64,000 nt of DNA from an uncultured Geobacteraceae bacterium (lineage in GTDB: Bacteria; Desulfobacterota; Desulfuromonadia; Geobacterales; Pseudopelobacteraceae): assembly GCA_903852495.1 (NCBI GenBank), contig CAINRC010000135.1, positions 1 through 64,000 of the forward strand, read 5' to 3'. Of this stretch, positions 20,451-30,016 are shown in pieces. Position 1 is the first letter of the stretch, and each line of letters starts with the position of its first letter. Under the pieces are notes generated by a model. The model was given only the letters and a program-made list of their open reading frames with translations. It did not search any database and was not told the DNA's origin. Both the position numbers and the translations under genes were made by a program.

Positions 20451-20505
20451 CCCGCCTGCAACCGCCAACCACGGCATGAACTCCTATTGAAACGGTTGCG
20501 GCGGG
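20451..20505 (+). other. Long-range inverted repeat after cheA
   Basis: CCCGCC-T-GCAACC (20451-20463) and GGTTGCGGCGGG (20494-20505) can pair over 12 bp with one bulge and a 30-base loop. There is no T-run. It could be a Rho-dependent end or part of the lolA leader; a possible promoter (TTGCGG 20496, CAGAAT 20519) overlaps its right arm. Confidence 0.35.
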
Positions 20506-20589
20506 CGCCCATCTATGGCAGAATCACGCTCCGGTGTTCCAACAACCGTATTCCACACCGAATAAATTGACGTACGAGGAAATAACCCC

Positions 20590-21312
20590 ATGAAGCTCCG
20601 TAGTGTACTGCCGATATGTCTGCTGCTATTTTTTTTCGCTTTCCCACTCTCACCGGCGGCCGCAGCGCCATCGGCCCCTCTCAAGGATGTGGTCGCCGCA
20701 CTTGAAAAAGGGTATGAAGGGCTTCAGGACGTCCAGGCCGATTTTTCCCAAAAAACCACCGTCACGTCCGTTAATCGCGAGCAGAAGGGGAACGGCGAAG
20801 TACTGCTTAAACGCCCCGCATCGGCAACGGCCATGTTCCGTTTCAACTATGCCCGGCCAAAGCAGCAGATCATCTCCAACGGCAAGCAGGTCTGGTTTTA
20901 CACACCGGACAACAAACAGGTGCTGGTCAACAGTGTCGCCGCCATGTTTGCAGGGGGCAACTCCATCGCTCTGTCGTATCTCACCGGCCTCGGCCACGTT
21001 TCCCGCGATTTTACAATTTCCTTTGCCCCTGAGCCGCGCGATAAAAACGGCAACTACCAGCTTGAACTGATCCCGAAAAAAGCGAGTCCGGTTCTGGCAA
21101 AACTACTGATTACGGTTTCTGGCGAAGCCGTTGAACAGCTGCAGAATTCCGGTGAAGTCAAAAATGTTTTCCCGGTTGTTTCCTCGGTAGTTCTCGACGC
21201 CGGCGGCAACCGCACCCGGATTGAGTACAGCCGGGCACGGGTCAACAAGGGAATCGACAACGGAAAATTCAACTTCAAGGTTCCGGCCGGGGTTGAGGTA
21301 ATTAAACAATAA
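20590..21312 (+). CDS. lolA: Outer-membrane lipoprotein carrier LolA
   Basis: This 240-residue periplasmic protein carries lipoproteins from the LolCDE complex to the outer membrane. It has a signal peptide (about 1-26) and the LolA half-barrel fold, with QADFSQKT and [20 protein letters not shown] near the N-terminus. Several predicted lipoproteins in this window are potential clients. It ends 37 bases before yajQ. Confidence 0.9.
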   Translation: MKLRSVLPICLLLFFFAFPLSPAAAAPSAPLKDVVAALEKGYEGLQDVQADFSQKTTVTSVNREQKGNGEVLLKRPASATAMFRFNYARPKQQIISNGKQVWFYTPDNKQVLVNSVAAMFAGGNSIALSYLTGLGHVSRDFTISFAPEPRDKNGNYQLELIPKKASPVLAKLLITVSGEAVEQLQNSGEVKNVFPVVSSVVLDAGGNRTRIEYSRARVNKGIDNGKFNFKVPAGVEVIKQ

Positions 21313-21349
21313 GTTGCAAACTATTTATTTCACACGGAGGGTGATCATC

Positions 21350-21835
21350 ATGCCGTCATTCGACATCGTTTCAAAGGTAGACATGCAGGAGGTCGACAAC
21401 GCCATCAATCAGGCGGTCAAGGAGATCGGCCAGCGCTACGATTTCAAAGGTTCCAAAAGCCAGATCACCCCGGAAAAGGATTCGGTCAAGATTCTGGCGG
21501 ACGACGATTACAAACTGAAAGCGGTTGTGGATGTGCTGCAATCCAAATTCCTGAAGCGTAACATCTCCATCAAGGCGCTTCAGTACGGCAAGGTTGAACC
21601 GGCTTCCGGCGGCATGGTGCGTCAGATTATCACCGTCCAGCAGGGGATCTCCAAGGAAAAGGCCAAGGATATCATCTCCATTATCAAAGAGAGCAAACTC
21701 AAGGTTCAGGCCCAGATCCAGGATGATCAGGTGCGAGTGATCGGCAAAAACCGGGACGACCTCCAGGATGCGATCCAGCTGCTGAAGGGGAAGGATCTGG
21801 ATGTGGAAATGCAGTTTACCAATTTCAGGGAATAG
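21350..21835 (+). CDS. yajQ: YajQ family nucleotide-binding protein
   Basis: This 161-residue protein is a YajQ/UPF0234 member with two ferredoxin-like halves. [18 protein letters not shown] is the family N-terminus. Some homologues bind cyclic di-GMP, but the function in this lineage is not shown by sequence. GGAGG at 21336-21340 supports ATG 21350 over the upstream start at 21314. Confidence 0.92.
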   Translation: MPSFDIVSKVDMQEVDNAINQAVKEIGQRYDFKGSKSQITPEKDSVKILADDDYKLKAVVDVLQSKFLKRNISIKALQYGKVEPASGGMVRQIITVQQGISKEKAKDIISIIKESKLKVQAQIQDDQVRVIGKNRDDLQDAIQLLKGKDLDVEMQFTNFRE

Positions 21836-21850
21836 AGAACGAGGGATAAC

Positions 21851-23197
21851 TTGAGCGAAATCGTAAAGCAGAAAGTAAGCATGGTCAGCCTCGGCTGCCC
21901 GAAAAACCTGGTGGACGCGGAAGTGATGCTGGGGGTGCTCTCGAAGCAGGAGTACGAGATCACCATGGACGAGAAAGATGCCGACGTCATCATCGTCAAC
22001 ACCTGTTCCTTCATCAAGGAAGCCAAGCAGGAAAGCATCGACGCCATCCTCGATCTGGCTGAGCGGAAGCATGACGGGCGCTGCCATACCCTGATCGTCT
22101 CCGGCTGCCTGCCGCAGCGCTATCAGGAAGAGCTGGCCAAGGAACTTCCGGAGGTTGACATCTTCATCGGCACCGGCGACTACCCCCGCATCGCCGAGAT
22201 TCTGGCTGAGAAAAGCGGCGTAGAGGGGCAGCTTCGCTATGTTGGCGACCCCGATTTTATTTATGACGAAACGCTGCCGCGCTTGAACTCCTCCCCGGCC
22301 TGGTTTTCATACCTCAAAATCGGCGAAGGATGCTCCAACTGCTGCTCGTACTGCATCATCCCGACCCTGCGGGGAGCTTACCGCTCACGGCCCATTGAGG
22401 CATTGGTTGCCGAAGCGGAACGGCTGGTGGCCCGGGGGGTCAAGGAGATCAACGTCATTTCCCAGGATATCACCCGCTACGGCAGCGACATGACTGACGG
22501 CAGCACACTGGAAACGCTGGTCCGGAGGCTGGCTGCCATAGACGGATTACGCTGGATACGGCTGCTCTACGCCTATCCGGACGGCATCACCGACGGCCTC
22601 ATCGCCCTGATCCGGGATGAGCCCAAAATCTGCAAATATCTGGACATACCGATCCAGCACATCTCCGATCCGGTTCTGAGCGCCATGAAACGCAGAAGCT
22701 CGGAACAGCAGATCCGTGATCTGATCACCAAGCTGCGCAGTGAAATCCCCGGCATCGCCCTGCGTACCTCGCTGATTGTCGGCTTTCCGGGGGAAACCGT
22801 CGAAGATTATGCCACCCTGACCCATTTTGTCGAGCAGACCCGCTTTGACCGCCTCGGTGTTTTCTGCTACTCCAGAGAAGAGGGAACCCCTGCGGCCGAG
22901 ATGCCGGATCAGGTCTCGGAGCGTGTCAAACGGGAACGCTACCGCAAACTGATGCGTACCCAGGCGCGGCTCTCCTTCCGCCATAACCGCACACTGATCG
23001 GAACCACCGAACAGGTTATCGTGGAAGGGTACAGCGAAGAGACTGAACTGCTGCTCAAGGGGCGCTCCTCACGTCAGGCCCCCGACATTGACGGTCAGGT
23101 TTACATCACCTCCGGAACGGCCGACGTCGGCGATATCATCACACTCAAGATCACCGACTCCTCCGATTATGATCTGATCGGCGAGATGGTTGAATAG
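21851..23197 (+). CDS. rimO: Ribosomal protein S12 methylthiotransferase
   Basis: This 448-residue radical SAM enzyme adds a methylthio group to an Asp of ribosomal protein S12. It has the N-terminal cluster domain ([15 protein letters not shown]), the radical SAM motif CSNCCSYC, and a C-terminal TRAM domain. The start is TTG, preceded by GAGGGA. It ends 7 bases before the sensor kinase gene, so the three genes from rimO may form one transcript. Confidence 0.95.
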   Translation: MSEIVKQKVSMVSLGCPKNLVDAEVMLGVLSKQEYEITMDEKDADVIIVNTCSFIKEAKQESIDAILDLAERKHDGRCHTLIVSGCLPQRYQEELAKELPEVDIFIGTGDYPRIAEILAEKSGVEGQLRYVGDPDFIYDETLPRLNSSPAWFSYLKIGEGCSNCCSYCIIPTLRGAYRSRPIEALVAEAERLVARGVKEINVISQDITRYGSDMTDGSTLETLVRRLAAIDGLRWIRLLYAYPDGITDGLIALIRDEPKICKYLDIPIQHISDPVLSAMKRRSSEQQIRDLITKLRSEIPGIALRTSLIVGFPGETVEDYATLTHFVEQTRFDRLGVFCYSREEGTPAAEMPDQVSERVKRERYRKLMRTQARLSFRHNRTLIGTTEQVIVEGYSEETELLLKGRSSRQAPDIDGQVYITSGTADVGDIITLKITDSSDYDLIGEMVE

Positions 23198-23204
23198 CCG
23201 TCCC

Positions 23205-24617
23205 ATGAAACTCAATGCCAAGCTGATAATCATCATGCTCTCCATGCTGATTCTGGCGATGCTGACGCTTTTCATCCTCAATCAGTTCGCCCAGACCGCT
23301 CTGGTGAACGAAATTCAGGAAAGCTCCCAGGAGATATCCAAGGCGATCCAGATGAGTATCGAGGATCTCACCTCCAATGCCGAGACCTCCCGGCTGACCG
23401 GTTATCTGATCAAAGCCCGTGAAAAGGGTATCAATGAAATCAACATCATCAACACGGAGGGAGAGATTATCGACTCCTCCGACCCGGACAAGATCGGCAA
23501 AAAGCGGGAGCTGAAAAAACTGGAGAAGGGGGTGCACGCCGTACAGCGGCCGATCGGCGGTGCCGTACTCTCCCAGAAACCATATGAAGTTGTGGTGCCG
23601 GTCATTGTCGGCGATGAGCAGCTCGGCTATGTCCAGATCAACATGCTGCTGGACAATATCCGCGACATTCAGCGGGCCAACTTCATCCGCCGCCTGTTCG
23701 CAACCGGCATAGTGTTCACGGTCGGTATCGCCCTCACTATTTTCCTCGCCCGCCGCTACACAACCCCGATTAAAAACCTGGTAGGGGACTTCAAACGGAT
23801 CTCGGCCGGTGACCTGTCGGTTACCATTCCGGTGGAAAGCAGCGACGAGATCGGGGAGATGGCGGAAGGCTTCAACAACATGGTTGAAAAACTGCGGGAG
23901 CGGGAGGCGCTGGAAAAACGGCTCTATGAGGCGGAACACCTGTCCCGGGTCGGCCAGCTGGCATCCGGCATTGCCCATGAAATCCGCAACCCCCTCAATT
24001 ACATCAGCCTGGCGATTGACCACCTCAAAACCGAGATGCTCCCCCTTTGCGGTAACAAATGTGCCGAACTGGAGGAGTTGACGGACAAGATCAAGGAAGA
24101 GGTCCGCCGGGCAAACTACATGGTGGTAAGCTTCATGAACTATGGCCGGCCGCTCAAACTGCGCCGGACGAAGGTAGTTTATCGGGAACTGCTGGGCAAG
24201 GTGCTGCCGGTAGTGGAAAGCCGGATGGTCGAGCAGCATATCACCGTTGATCTCCAGATCCCTGCCGATCTGCCGCCGCTCTGGATCGACGGAGAGCTGT
24301 TTCGCAACTGTATCCTCAACTTTGTCATGAACGCCTCCCAGGCCATGCCGGACGGCGGCACGATCACCCTCGGCGCGGCCGTCGAACCGGAGCGGCTGAA
24401 GTTGACCTTCAGCGACCATGGAAGCGGCATAACCGCCGAGGATATCAGCAAAATATTCCAGCCTTATTTTACGACCAAGGACGTGGGTATCGGCCTTGGA
24501 CTGGCCATTACGGAACGGATTATCAAGGAGCATGGCGGCGAAATAGAGGTAGAAAGCACCCCTGGTGTGGGAACAACCTTTGCCGTTTTACTGCCGCTGC
24601 AACCTGAGGAAAGCTGA
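23205..24617 (+). CDS. Membrane sensor histidine kinase, NtrB/AtoS-like
   Basis: This 470-residue kinase has a first membrane helix (about 7-29), an extracytoplasmic region of about 130 residues, a second helix (about 160-180), a HAMP segment, the His box HEIRNPL, an N box (NFVMNASQAMPDGG), and glycine boxes DHGSGI and GIGLGLAI. The sensor region resembles simple single-cache-like sensors but has no recognisable ligand motif. Its gene lies 6 bases before a sigma-54 activator gene, its clear partner. Confidence 0.93.
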   Translation: MKLNAKLIIIMLSMLILAMLTLFILNQFAQTALVNEIQESSQEISKAIQMSIEDLTSNAETSRLTGYLIKAREKGINEINIINTEGEIIDSSDPDKIGKKRELKKLEKGVHAVQRPIGGAVLSQKPYEVVVPVIVGDEQLGYVQINMLLDNIRDIQRANFIRRLFATGIVFTVGIALTIFLARRYTTPIKNLVGDFKRISAGDLSVTIPVESSDEIGEMAEGFNNMVEKLREREALEKRLYEAEHLSRVGQLASGIAHEIRNPLNYISLAIDHLKTEMLPLCGNKCAELEELTDKIKEEVRRANYMVVSFMNYGRPLKLRRTKVVYRELLGKVLPVVESRMVEQHITVDLQIPADLPPLWIDGELFRNCILNFVMNASQAMPDGGTITLGAAVEPERLKLTFSDHGSGITAEDISKIFQPYFTTKDVGIGLGLAITERIIKEHGGEIEVESTPGVGTTFAVLLPLQPEES

Positions 24618-24623
24618 GAAACC

Positions 24624-26009
24624 ATGAAAACTAACGGCAGCATACTGATCGTAGACGATGAGAAAGGGCAGCGCGAGATTCTCAACCTGATCCTGAAAAA
24701 AGAGGACTACGACGTCGTCGATGTGCCCGGTGTGAGCGAAGCGCTGGAACAGTTAGAACAGCGCGAGTTCGATCTGATCATGACCGACCTGAAAATGCAG
24801 GGGCAGAGCGGGCTGGACCTGTTGGAAAAGGTTCTGGCCGACGACCCGCAGCAGTGCATCATCATGATGACCGCCCACGGCTCGGTGGATTCTGCCGTGG
24901 AGGCCATGCGCAAGGGTGCCTTCGATTATCTGGAAAAACCGCTGGAGCGGGATAATCTGGTGCTCACTCTGCTGCGGGCGTTCGAGCGTATCAACCTGGT
25001 GCGGGAAAACCGGGTACTGCAGAAACGGGTTGAATCCATTGCAACGATCCCCAATATGCAGGGTGAACATCCCAAAATGAAGGAAGTTTTCCGCATTGTG
25101 GCCAAGATTGCCCCGTCAAACTCTACGGTTCTGATTGTGGGCGAATCGGGAACCGGCAAAGAGCTGATCGCCCGGGCCATCCACGACGGAAGCCCCCGCC
25201 GGGGCAAGCCCTTTATCGCCATCAACTGCGCCGCCATCCCGGACACCCTGATCGAAAGCGAACTGTTCGGCCACGAAAAGGGGAGTTTTACCGGTGCCAA
25301 TGCCCGTGAAATCGGTATTTTTGAAGCGGCAAACGGCGGCACGGTTTTTCTGGATGAAATCGGCGAAATGAACGTGGCCATGCAGGCCAAGCTGCTGCGT
25401 GCCATTCAGGAAAAAGAGATCCGCCGGGTCGGCGGCAAGGTCAATATCGGGCTGGATGTGCGTCTGGTTTCTGCGACCAACAAGGAGCTTGAGCAGGAGA
25501 TCAAACGGGGGGCGTTCCGTGAGGACCTGTTCTACCGCCTGAACGTTATCCGCGTCAACCTCCCCCCCCTGCGCGAGCGGGGAAGCGACATCAAGAGCCT
25601 GGCGGAATTTTTTCTGGATAAATACAGCAAGGCGGCCGGCATCACGATGGACGGCATCTCGAAGCAAGCGCTGAAACTGTTGATCAACTATACCTGGCCC
25701 GGCAACGTGCGACAGTTGGAGTCGGTGATAGAACGTTCCATCCTGATGGCCGAAAGCAACTATATCGAGCCGGAAGACCTCCCGGTTGAGATCACCGCCT
25801 CCGGGTCACTGGCGGGGGGGATTAATTTTGACCTCCCTGCGGAAGGAATCGATTTTGAGGCGCTGGAAAAGGGGCTGATCATCAAGGCGATGGAACGGTC
25901 GGAAGGGGTCATCGGCAAAGCGGCGCTGCTTCTCGGCATGAGTTACAAAACACTGCAGTACCGTCTGGAGAAGTTCGAGATTGATCGCCCGGAAAAACGG
26001 GCACGGTAG
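24624..26009 (+). CDS. Sigma-54-dependent response regulator, NtrC family
   Basis: This 461-residue activator has a receiver domain (DDEKGQ; phosphorylated Asp in IMTDLKMQG; Lys in YLEKPLE), an AAA+ domain with Walker A GESGTGKE and the sigma-54 contact loop GSFTGA, Walker B (GGTVFLDEIGEM), and a C-terminal Fis-type helix-turn-helix (GKAALLLGMSYKTLQYRLEK). It activates sigma-54 promoters when phosphorylated by the neighbouring kinase. Target genes are not identifiable here. Confidence 0.95.
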   Translation: MKTNGSILIVDDEKGQREILNLILKKEDYDVVDVPGVSEALEQLEQREFDLIMTDLKMQGQSGLDLLEKVLADDPQQCIIMMTAHGSVDSAVEAMRKGAFDYLEKPLERDNLVLTLLRAFERINLVRENRVLQKRVESIATIPNMQGEHPKMKEVFRIVAKIAPSNSTVLIVGESGTGKELIARAIHDGSPRRGKPFIAINCAAIPDTLIESELFGHEKGSFTGANAREIGIFEAANGGTVFLDEIGEMNVAMQAKLLRAIQEKEIRRVGGKVNIGLDVRLVSATNKELEQEIKRGAFREDLFYRLNVIRVNLPPLRERGSDIKSLAEFFLDKYSKAAGITMDGISKQALKLLINYTWPGNVRQLESVIERSILMAESNYIEPEDLPVEITASGSLAGGINFDLPAEGIDFEALEKGLIIKAMERSEGVIGKAALLLGMSYKTLQYRLEKFEIDRPEKRAR

Positions 26010-26021
26010 GTTCTGAAGCAG

Positions 26022-26100
26022 GAGTCTCTTGCAAAAGTCTTAAAAACGTTCTCCCCGTCACCCTGCCCTCTCCCTCAGGGAGAGGGAATTATAAGCGGGA
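26022..26100. repeat. Intergenic palindromic repeat, copy 2
   Basis: The left 26 bases (26022-26047, GAGTCTCTTGCAAAAGTC...) match, with one change, the reverse complement of the right arm of the element at 57556-57633. A palindrome CTCTCCCTCAGGGAGAG follows. The right arm of the element is missing or decayed. It lies between convergent genes, where it may also slow transcription. Confidence 0.75.
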
Positions 26101-26177
26101 GATTCGTTCCATTCAGGTAAAAAATTGATTTCTCCGTTGCTCCGTTGCTCCGTGTTATTCTAACTGCCGTTCTCAGA

Positions 26178-27446
26178 TCAGAACGGATACCCCAGCCCGA
26201 CAAACACCGCCGGGCCGTCCCTGCCGATCCCCAAGTCAACTCTGCCGACGATGTTCGGCCGGACAATGGCTCGAAAGCCGATCCCCGGATTAAACTCGAA
26301 GTTGGCGCCGTTTGCCTTGTTCAGCGATTCCATCACCGCCCCCATATCAATAAACGGGGCCACTTCCCAGTCAGCTATCACACCGAACACCTCCCAGCGG
26401 AACAAACGGATACGCTCTTCCAGATTGCAGAGCAGGAAGCTGTTGTCGATAAACCGGTTGCGGCCATAGCCGCGCAGGGTATTTTCCCCCCCCAGGATAC
26501 TCTGCTCCAGAAACGGAACATCGTCACCTCTGGTCTGGTTGTACATTACGCGAAATACACTGACGTACCTGCCATCTCTGAAAGGAATGAACCCCTTGGC
26601 TTCAACCTCATAGTGCCGGTAATCGGCAGCCCCCCCCAATGCCTTAAGCGTCGGTTCAAGGGTGAGCCGGGCATACCCGCCAAAGGTCGGCGTATCCCGG
26701 TTATCCAGCGTGCTGTATGACAACGAGACTCGCAGAGCGTGGGTGGCAAAACCGTTAATACCGGGGGTATTCTGAGCACTGAATTTAGAGCCGATGAACG
26801 GGATCTCCTTCACCGCCCCCGCGCCGATGGCCACATTGCGAAAACGATCACCGACAATAAGCTGGAGGTGGTGGCCGATGTCAAACCCGACCGATACGTT
26901 TGCACCCACCTCCCGGTCCGCATAGTTGGTTTCCTGCTGCCGCTTTGTGCGGGCCTCAAACCCGTAAAAACGGGCCGATCCGTCTGAAAAAGCGAACAGG
27001 AATGCATTCAACTCCCGGTTTTGACCCAGCAGCGAGGTATCCCGCAGTTTGATTTCATAATCTTCGTTGACCTTGGTGGACTTTGAAAGATTGATCTCCC
27101 AGCTTTGCTCCGGGCTCGGGTAAAACGCCCCGTACAGGGAAGATGTTATACCGAACGAGTCGTTGTGGTTTACCTGAGGGGCCAGCAGGGTCGTGACCTC
27201 ATCCCGGCTGTTATGTACGAGAAAAGCCGCTAGAGCACCGCCCGTTATCCCTTCGTTCGGACTGGCAGCGATAACCGGAAGCGGAATCGTAACCACTTTG
27301 ACGGTGTCGCCGGCTGGAGTGCCGGTTAAAAACTGGGGCAGATTTTCGCGGGGGATGTGGCTGGTGCAGCCAGCTAACAACAGAATCGCGCAGAGCATGG
27401 CACAACCCTGCGAAATCGGGCGGAATGTCGGGAAAATTTTCAGCAT
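26178..27446 (-). CDS. Omp85/BamA-like surface-antigen lipoprotein without POTRA domains
   Basis: This protein of about 422 residues carries a lipobox LLAGC (Cys27) and a C-terminal beta-barrel of the bacterial surface antigen (D15/Omp85) family. The [IV]RG[FY]-type motif appears as NTLRGYGRNRF, and the chain ends with an aromatic residue (GLGYPF), as outer-membrane barrels do. No POTRA repeats fit in the short N-terminal part. The start is uncertain: a GTG at 27461, ATG 27446 and ATG 27398 are in frame, and none has a clear ribosome-binding site. The function of such short Omp85 proteins is unknown. Confidence 0.75.
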   Translation of the reverse strand: MLKIFPTFRPISQGCAMLCAILLLAGCTSHIPRENLPQFLTGTPAGDTVKVVTIPLPVIAASPNEGITGGALAAFLVHNSRDEVTTLLAPQVNHNDSFGITSSLYGAFYPSPEQSWEINLSKSTKVNEDYEIKLRDTSLLGQNRELNAFLFAFSDGSARFYGFEARTKRQQETNYADREVGANVSVGFDIGHHLQLIVGDRFRNVAIGAGAVKEIPFIGSKFSAQNTPGINGFATHALRVSLSYSTLDNRDTPTFGGYARLTLEPTLKALGGAADYRHYEVEAKGFIPFRDGRYVSVFRVMYNQTRGDDVPFLEQSILGGENTLRGYGRNRFIDNSFLLCNLEERIRLFRWEVFGVIADWEVAPFIDMGAVMESLNKANGANFEFNPGIGFRAIVRPNIVGRVDLGIGRDGPAVFVGLGYPF

Positions 27447-27451
27447 GGCTT

Positions 27452-27481
27452 TTTGTAGCACTGAGTACCGAGCAGTGTCAA
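27452..27481 (-). promoter_or_regulatory. Candidate promoter of the Omp85-like gene
   Basis: On the minus strand TTGACA (27481-27476), an 18-base spacer and TACAAA (27457-27452) resemble sigma-70. The predicted transcript start coincides with ATG 27446. Confidence 0.45.
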
Positions 27482-27558
27482 TTGTCTTGCTGGACGGCCT
27501 GTTTTTGCGTAAGATTCACCGGCATCACCCAACTATTTCAACTTCCGGAGCAGACATC

Positions 27559-28815
27559 GTGAGTATTGCAGAAAAGGTCAAAAAGATTGCACAGGACGCC
27601 CGTCAGGCATCACTGGTCATGGCCCGTCTTTCATCGGCGGTTAAGAATACCATGCTGCTGCACATGGCCGAGGCCCTTGAAAAAGCGGCACCGGAGCTGA
27701 TTGCCGCGAACAGGAACGACCTGGATACCGGGCGGCAGAAGGGGCTTTCTTCCGCCATGCTGGACCGGCTGATGCTGGATGAAGCGCGCATCCGGGGAAT
27801 TGGCAGCGCCCTGCGCGAGGTTGCCGCCCTCCCCGATCCCGTTGGCGAAGTGACCGGAATGTGGAAGCGCCCCAACGAGTTGATGGTGGGCAAAATGCGC
27901 ATCCCGCTCGGCACCATCGGAATCATCTACGAATCGCGGCCGAACGTCACCGCCGATGCCGCCGCCCTCTGCCTCAAGGCGGGCAACGCCGTGGTACTGC
28001 GGGGGGGCTCGGAAGCGATCAATTCAAACCTGGCCATCGCCGGAGTTCTGCAGGGGGTTCTGCAAAACATGAATCTTCCCGCCGCAGCGCTGTCCCTGAT
28101 TCCATTCACCGAACGGGAAGGGGTGCTGGAGATGCTGAAACAGGAGGAATCCATTGACCTGATCATCCCGCGCGGCGGTGAGAGCCTGATCCGGTTCGTC
28201 GTCGAGAATTCGCGTATTCCGGTCATCAAACATTACAAAGGGGTCTGCCACATCTTTGTTGATCAGTCGGCTGATTTTGATAAGGCCGAGCAGATTATCA
28301 TCAACAGCAAAACCCAGCGTCCCGGTGTCTGTAATGCGCTGGAAACCCTGCTGATTCACCGTGATGTGGCCGCCACGTTCATTCCGCGCATTGCCGCCGC
28401 CCTGGCCGGACTGGGTGTGGAGCTGCGCGGTGATGCCGAGTTCTGCCGCCTCGCGCCAACCGCTCTGCCGGCCACGGAAGAAGATTGGCATGCCGAATAT
28501 CTGGAGCTGATCCTGGCCTGTCGCGTTGTGGATGATATCGATGCCGCCATCGACCACATCAACCGTTACTGTTCACTGCACACTGAATCAATCATCACCA
28601 GTGACTACGGCCGCGCCCAGCGTTTTATCCGCGAAGTCAACTCATCCTGCGTCATGGTCAACGCCTCCACCCGGTTCGCCGACGGCGGTCAACTCGGCCT
28701 GGGCGCCGAAATCGGCATATCCACCACCAAGCTGCACTCCTTCGGCCCCATGGGGCTGGTGGATCTGACCACCACCAAATTCATCGTGTATGGCGACGGG
28801 CAGGTAAGGGAATAA
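27559..28815 (+). CDS. proA: Gamma-glutamyl phosphate reductase (proline synthesis)
   Basis: This 418-residue enzyme reduces gamma-glutamyl phosphate to the semialdehyde with NADPH. The catalytic Cys is in QRPGVCNALETLL, and the chain ends in the usual GLVDLTTTKFIVYGDGQVRE region (only part is quoted elsewhere). The start is GTG 27559, with GGAG at 27547-27550; the longer frame from 27193 overlaps the opposite Omp85 gene. A terminator follows. No proB is nearby. Confidence 0.95.
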   Translation: MSIAEKVKKIAQDARQASLVMARLSSAVKNTMLLHMAEALEKAAPELIAANRNDLDTGRQKGLSSAMLDRLMLDEARIRGIGSALREVAALPDPVGEVTGMWKRPNELMVGKMRIPLGTIGIIYESRPNVTADAAALCLKAGNAVVLRGGSEAINSNLAIAGVLQGVLQNMNLPAAALSLIPFTEREGVLEMLKQEESIDLIIPRGGESLIRFVVENSRIPVIKHYKGVCHIFVDQSADFDKAEQIIINSKTQRPGVCNALETLLIHRDVAATFIPRIAAALAGLGVELRGDAEFCRLAPTALPATEEDWHAEYLELILACRVVDDIDAAIDHINRYCSLHTESIITSDYGRAQRFIREVNSSCVMVNASTRFADGGQLGLGAEIGISTTKLHSFGPMGLVDLTTTKFIVYGDGQVRE

Positions 28816-28837
28816 ATTCAGGATCACTGCAAATACA

Positions 28838-28875
28838 ACGCGCCCCGTCGGAGGTATCCCGGCGGGGCGCTTTTA
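28838..28875 (+). terminator. Rho-independent terminator of proA
   Basis: GCGCCCCG (28840-28847) and CGGGGCGC (28863-28870) form a GC-rich stem, followed by TTTTA. Confidence 0.85.
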
Positions 28876-28903
28876 TTGATTCTTCGTGAAGATCTTCTTT
28901 ACT

Positions 28904-29258
28904 TCAGTCCTCTTCCAGCAACCTCAGCTCTTTTTCAGTCAGGTAATTTTTGGCGATCACGACATCGGTTTTGATAATCTTGCCGTCAGGGGCGTTTTTC
29001 CAGGTGGTCAGCCCCATCCGTTCTTTCTTGTGATCGGCTCGCTGCACGATCAGATCCGCAGCGGTCTGCCCATGAATGGCACAAGTGTTCATTAACCGTT
29101 GGTACGGTGACTTCAAACAGCGCGGCAATCAGTTTTTGCGTCAGCCAGACGGTTTCATCCTCAACACGCACTTCAATACTGTTTTCCCCGGCCTGCTTGG
29201 AAAAAATCAGAAATTCGGCGGTGCTGTTTCTGATGCGGAGGTTTTTTTCTTTGGTCAT
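28904..29258 (-). pseudogene. Remnant of a RhuM/Fic-associated family gene
   Basis: Two overlapping minus-strand frames encode different parts of one family. The first (from 29258) gives IEVRVEDETVWLTQKLIAALF, split here as IEVRVEDETVW and LTQKLIAALFEVTVPTVNEHL, the N-terminus of RhuM-like virulence or death-on-curing proteins. The second (to 28904) gives MGLTTWKNAPDGKI and IAKNYLTEKELRLLEED, from the middle of the same family. The residues between are gone, the frame shifts around 29060-29100, and the chain stops early. This fits an internal deletion plus truncation of an original gene of over 300 residues. Confidence 0.75.
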
Positions 29259-29280
29259 GTCGGTTCTCGCTTAGTTTGCA

Positions 29281-29472
29281 GCCTGATGAGTAATAATTTT
29301 TTCAGAACTAGACCAATACCTTTGATATGCTGTAAATCGATTTTACTTGAAAAGTTTAAACGTACGAATCAACTTCGGAGGCTTAAAGGGTCGTAGTTAA
29401 GTCAGTTGATTTATTTCATTTATTGCACTATCTACTATTCACGGTAAAACAGTACAAAACAGGAGAACCCCC
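29281..29472. other. AT-rich gap between the rhuM remnant and the CoA-binding gene
   Basis: No coding feature or RNA was recognised. The last 70 bases (TTGATT near 29406, TATCTA near 29429) may hold a weak promoter for the next gene. Confidence 0.4.
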
Positions 29473-29877
29473 ATGACCATTCAGGAACAGATCAAGCAAT
29501 TCCTCGCGGCACCCGCTTTCGGCGTTGTCGGCGCCTCCGCCAACCGGGACAAATACGGCAACAAGGTGCTCCGCTGTTATCAGCAGAACGGCAGAACGGT
29601 TATCCCGGTCAACCCCAATGAAACCGCCATCGAGGGGATTCCCTGCGCCGCCACGGTCAACGACCTGTCGGCAGATGTGACAAGCATCTCCATGATCACC
29701 CCGCCGGCGGTTACCGCGAAACTGGTGCCGCTGGTCATTGAAAAAGGGATACAAAATATCTGGATGCAGCCGGGTGCGGAACATCCCGACGCGGTGGCGC
29801 TCTGCCGGCAGCGGGGCGTCAACGTGATCGCCGACGGCAGCTGCCTGCTGGTGGTCCTGGGGTATCATGATCATTAG
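29473..29877 (+). CDS. CoA-binding domain protein (YccU family)
   Basis: This 134-residue protein is a single Rossmann-type CoA-binding domain (CoA_binding_2). GVVGASANRDKYGNKVLR near the N-terminus and IWMQPGAEHPDAV near the end are typical. Homologues resemble the CoA-binding part of succinyl-CoA synthetase alpha subunits but lack the catalytic His region. Its cellular role is unknown. AGGAG precedes the ATG by 8 bases. Confidence 0.88.
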   Translation: MTIQEQIKQFLAAPAFGVVGASANRDKYGNKVLRCYQQNGRTVIPVNPNETAIEGIPCAATVNDLSADVTSISMITPPAVTAKLVPLVIEKGIQNIWMQPGAEHPDAVALCRQRGVNVIADGSCLLVVLGYHDH

Positions 29878-29923
29878 ACCGTGCCGAATAGTGAAACCTT
29901 TTTCTCAATAACTGTATAAACGC

Positions 29924-29952
29924 TTGTCAGATCAACAAAAACCTGACATAGT
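29924..29952 (+). promoter_or_regulatory. Candidate promoter of typA
   Basis: TTGTCA (29924-29929), a 17-base spacer and CATAGT (29947-29952) fit sigma-70. The leader then contains an 8-bp hairpin (29963-29970 with 29977-29984, loop AGCAAT), just before the GAGGAG site of typA. Confidence 0.45.
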
Positions 29953-30016
29953 ACGGTTACTTCGGCGGGCAGCAATGCCCGTCGATTTATTTTTGCGTCA
30001 TCGAGGAGTTGTACCC

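Noticed and set aside
23151-24533. Open minus-strand frame of 460 codons opposite the sensor kinase
   Set aside because: The kinase has all catalytic boxes on the plus strand; the reverse frame is a shadow.
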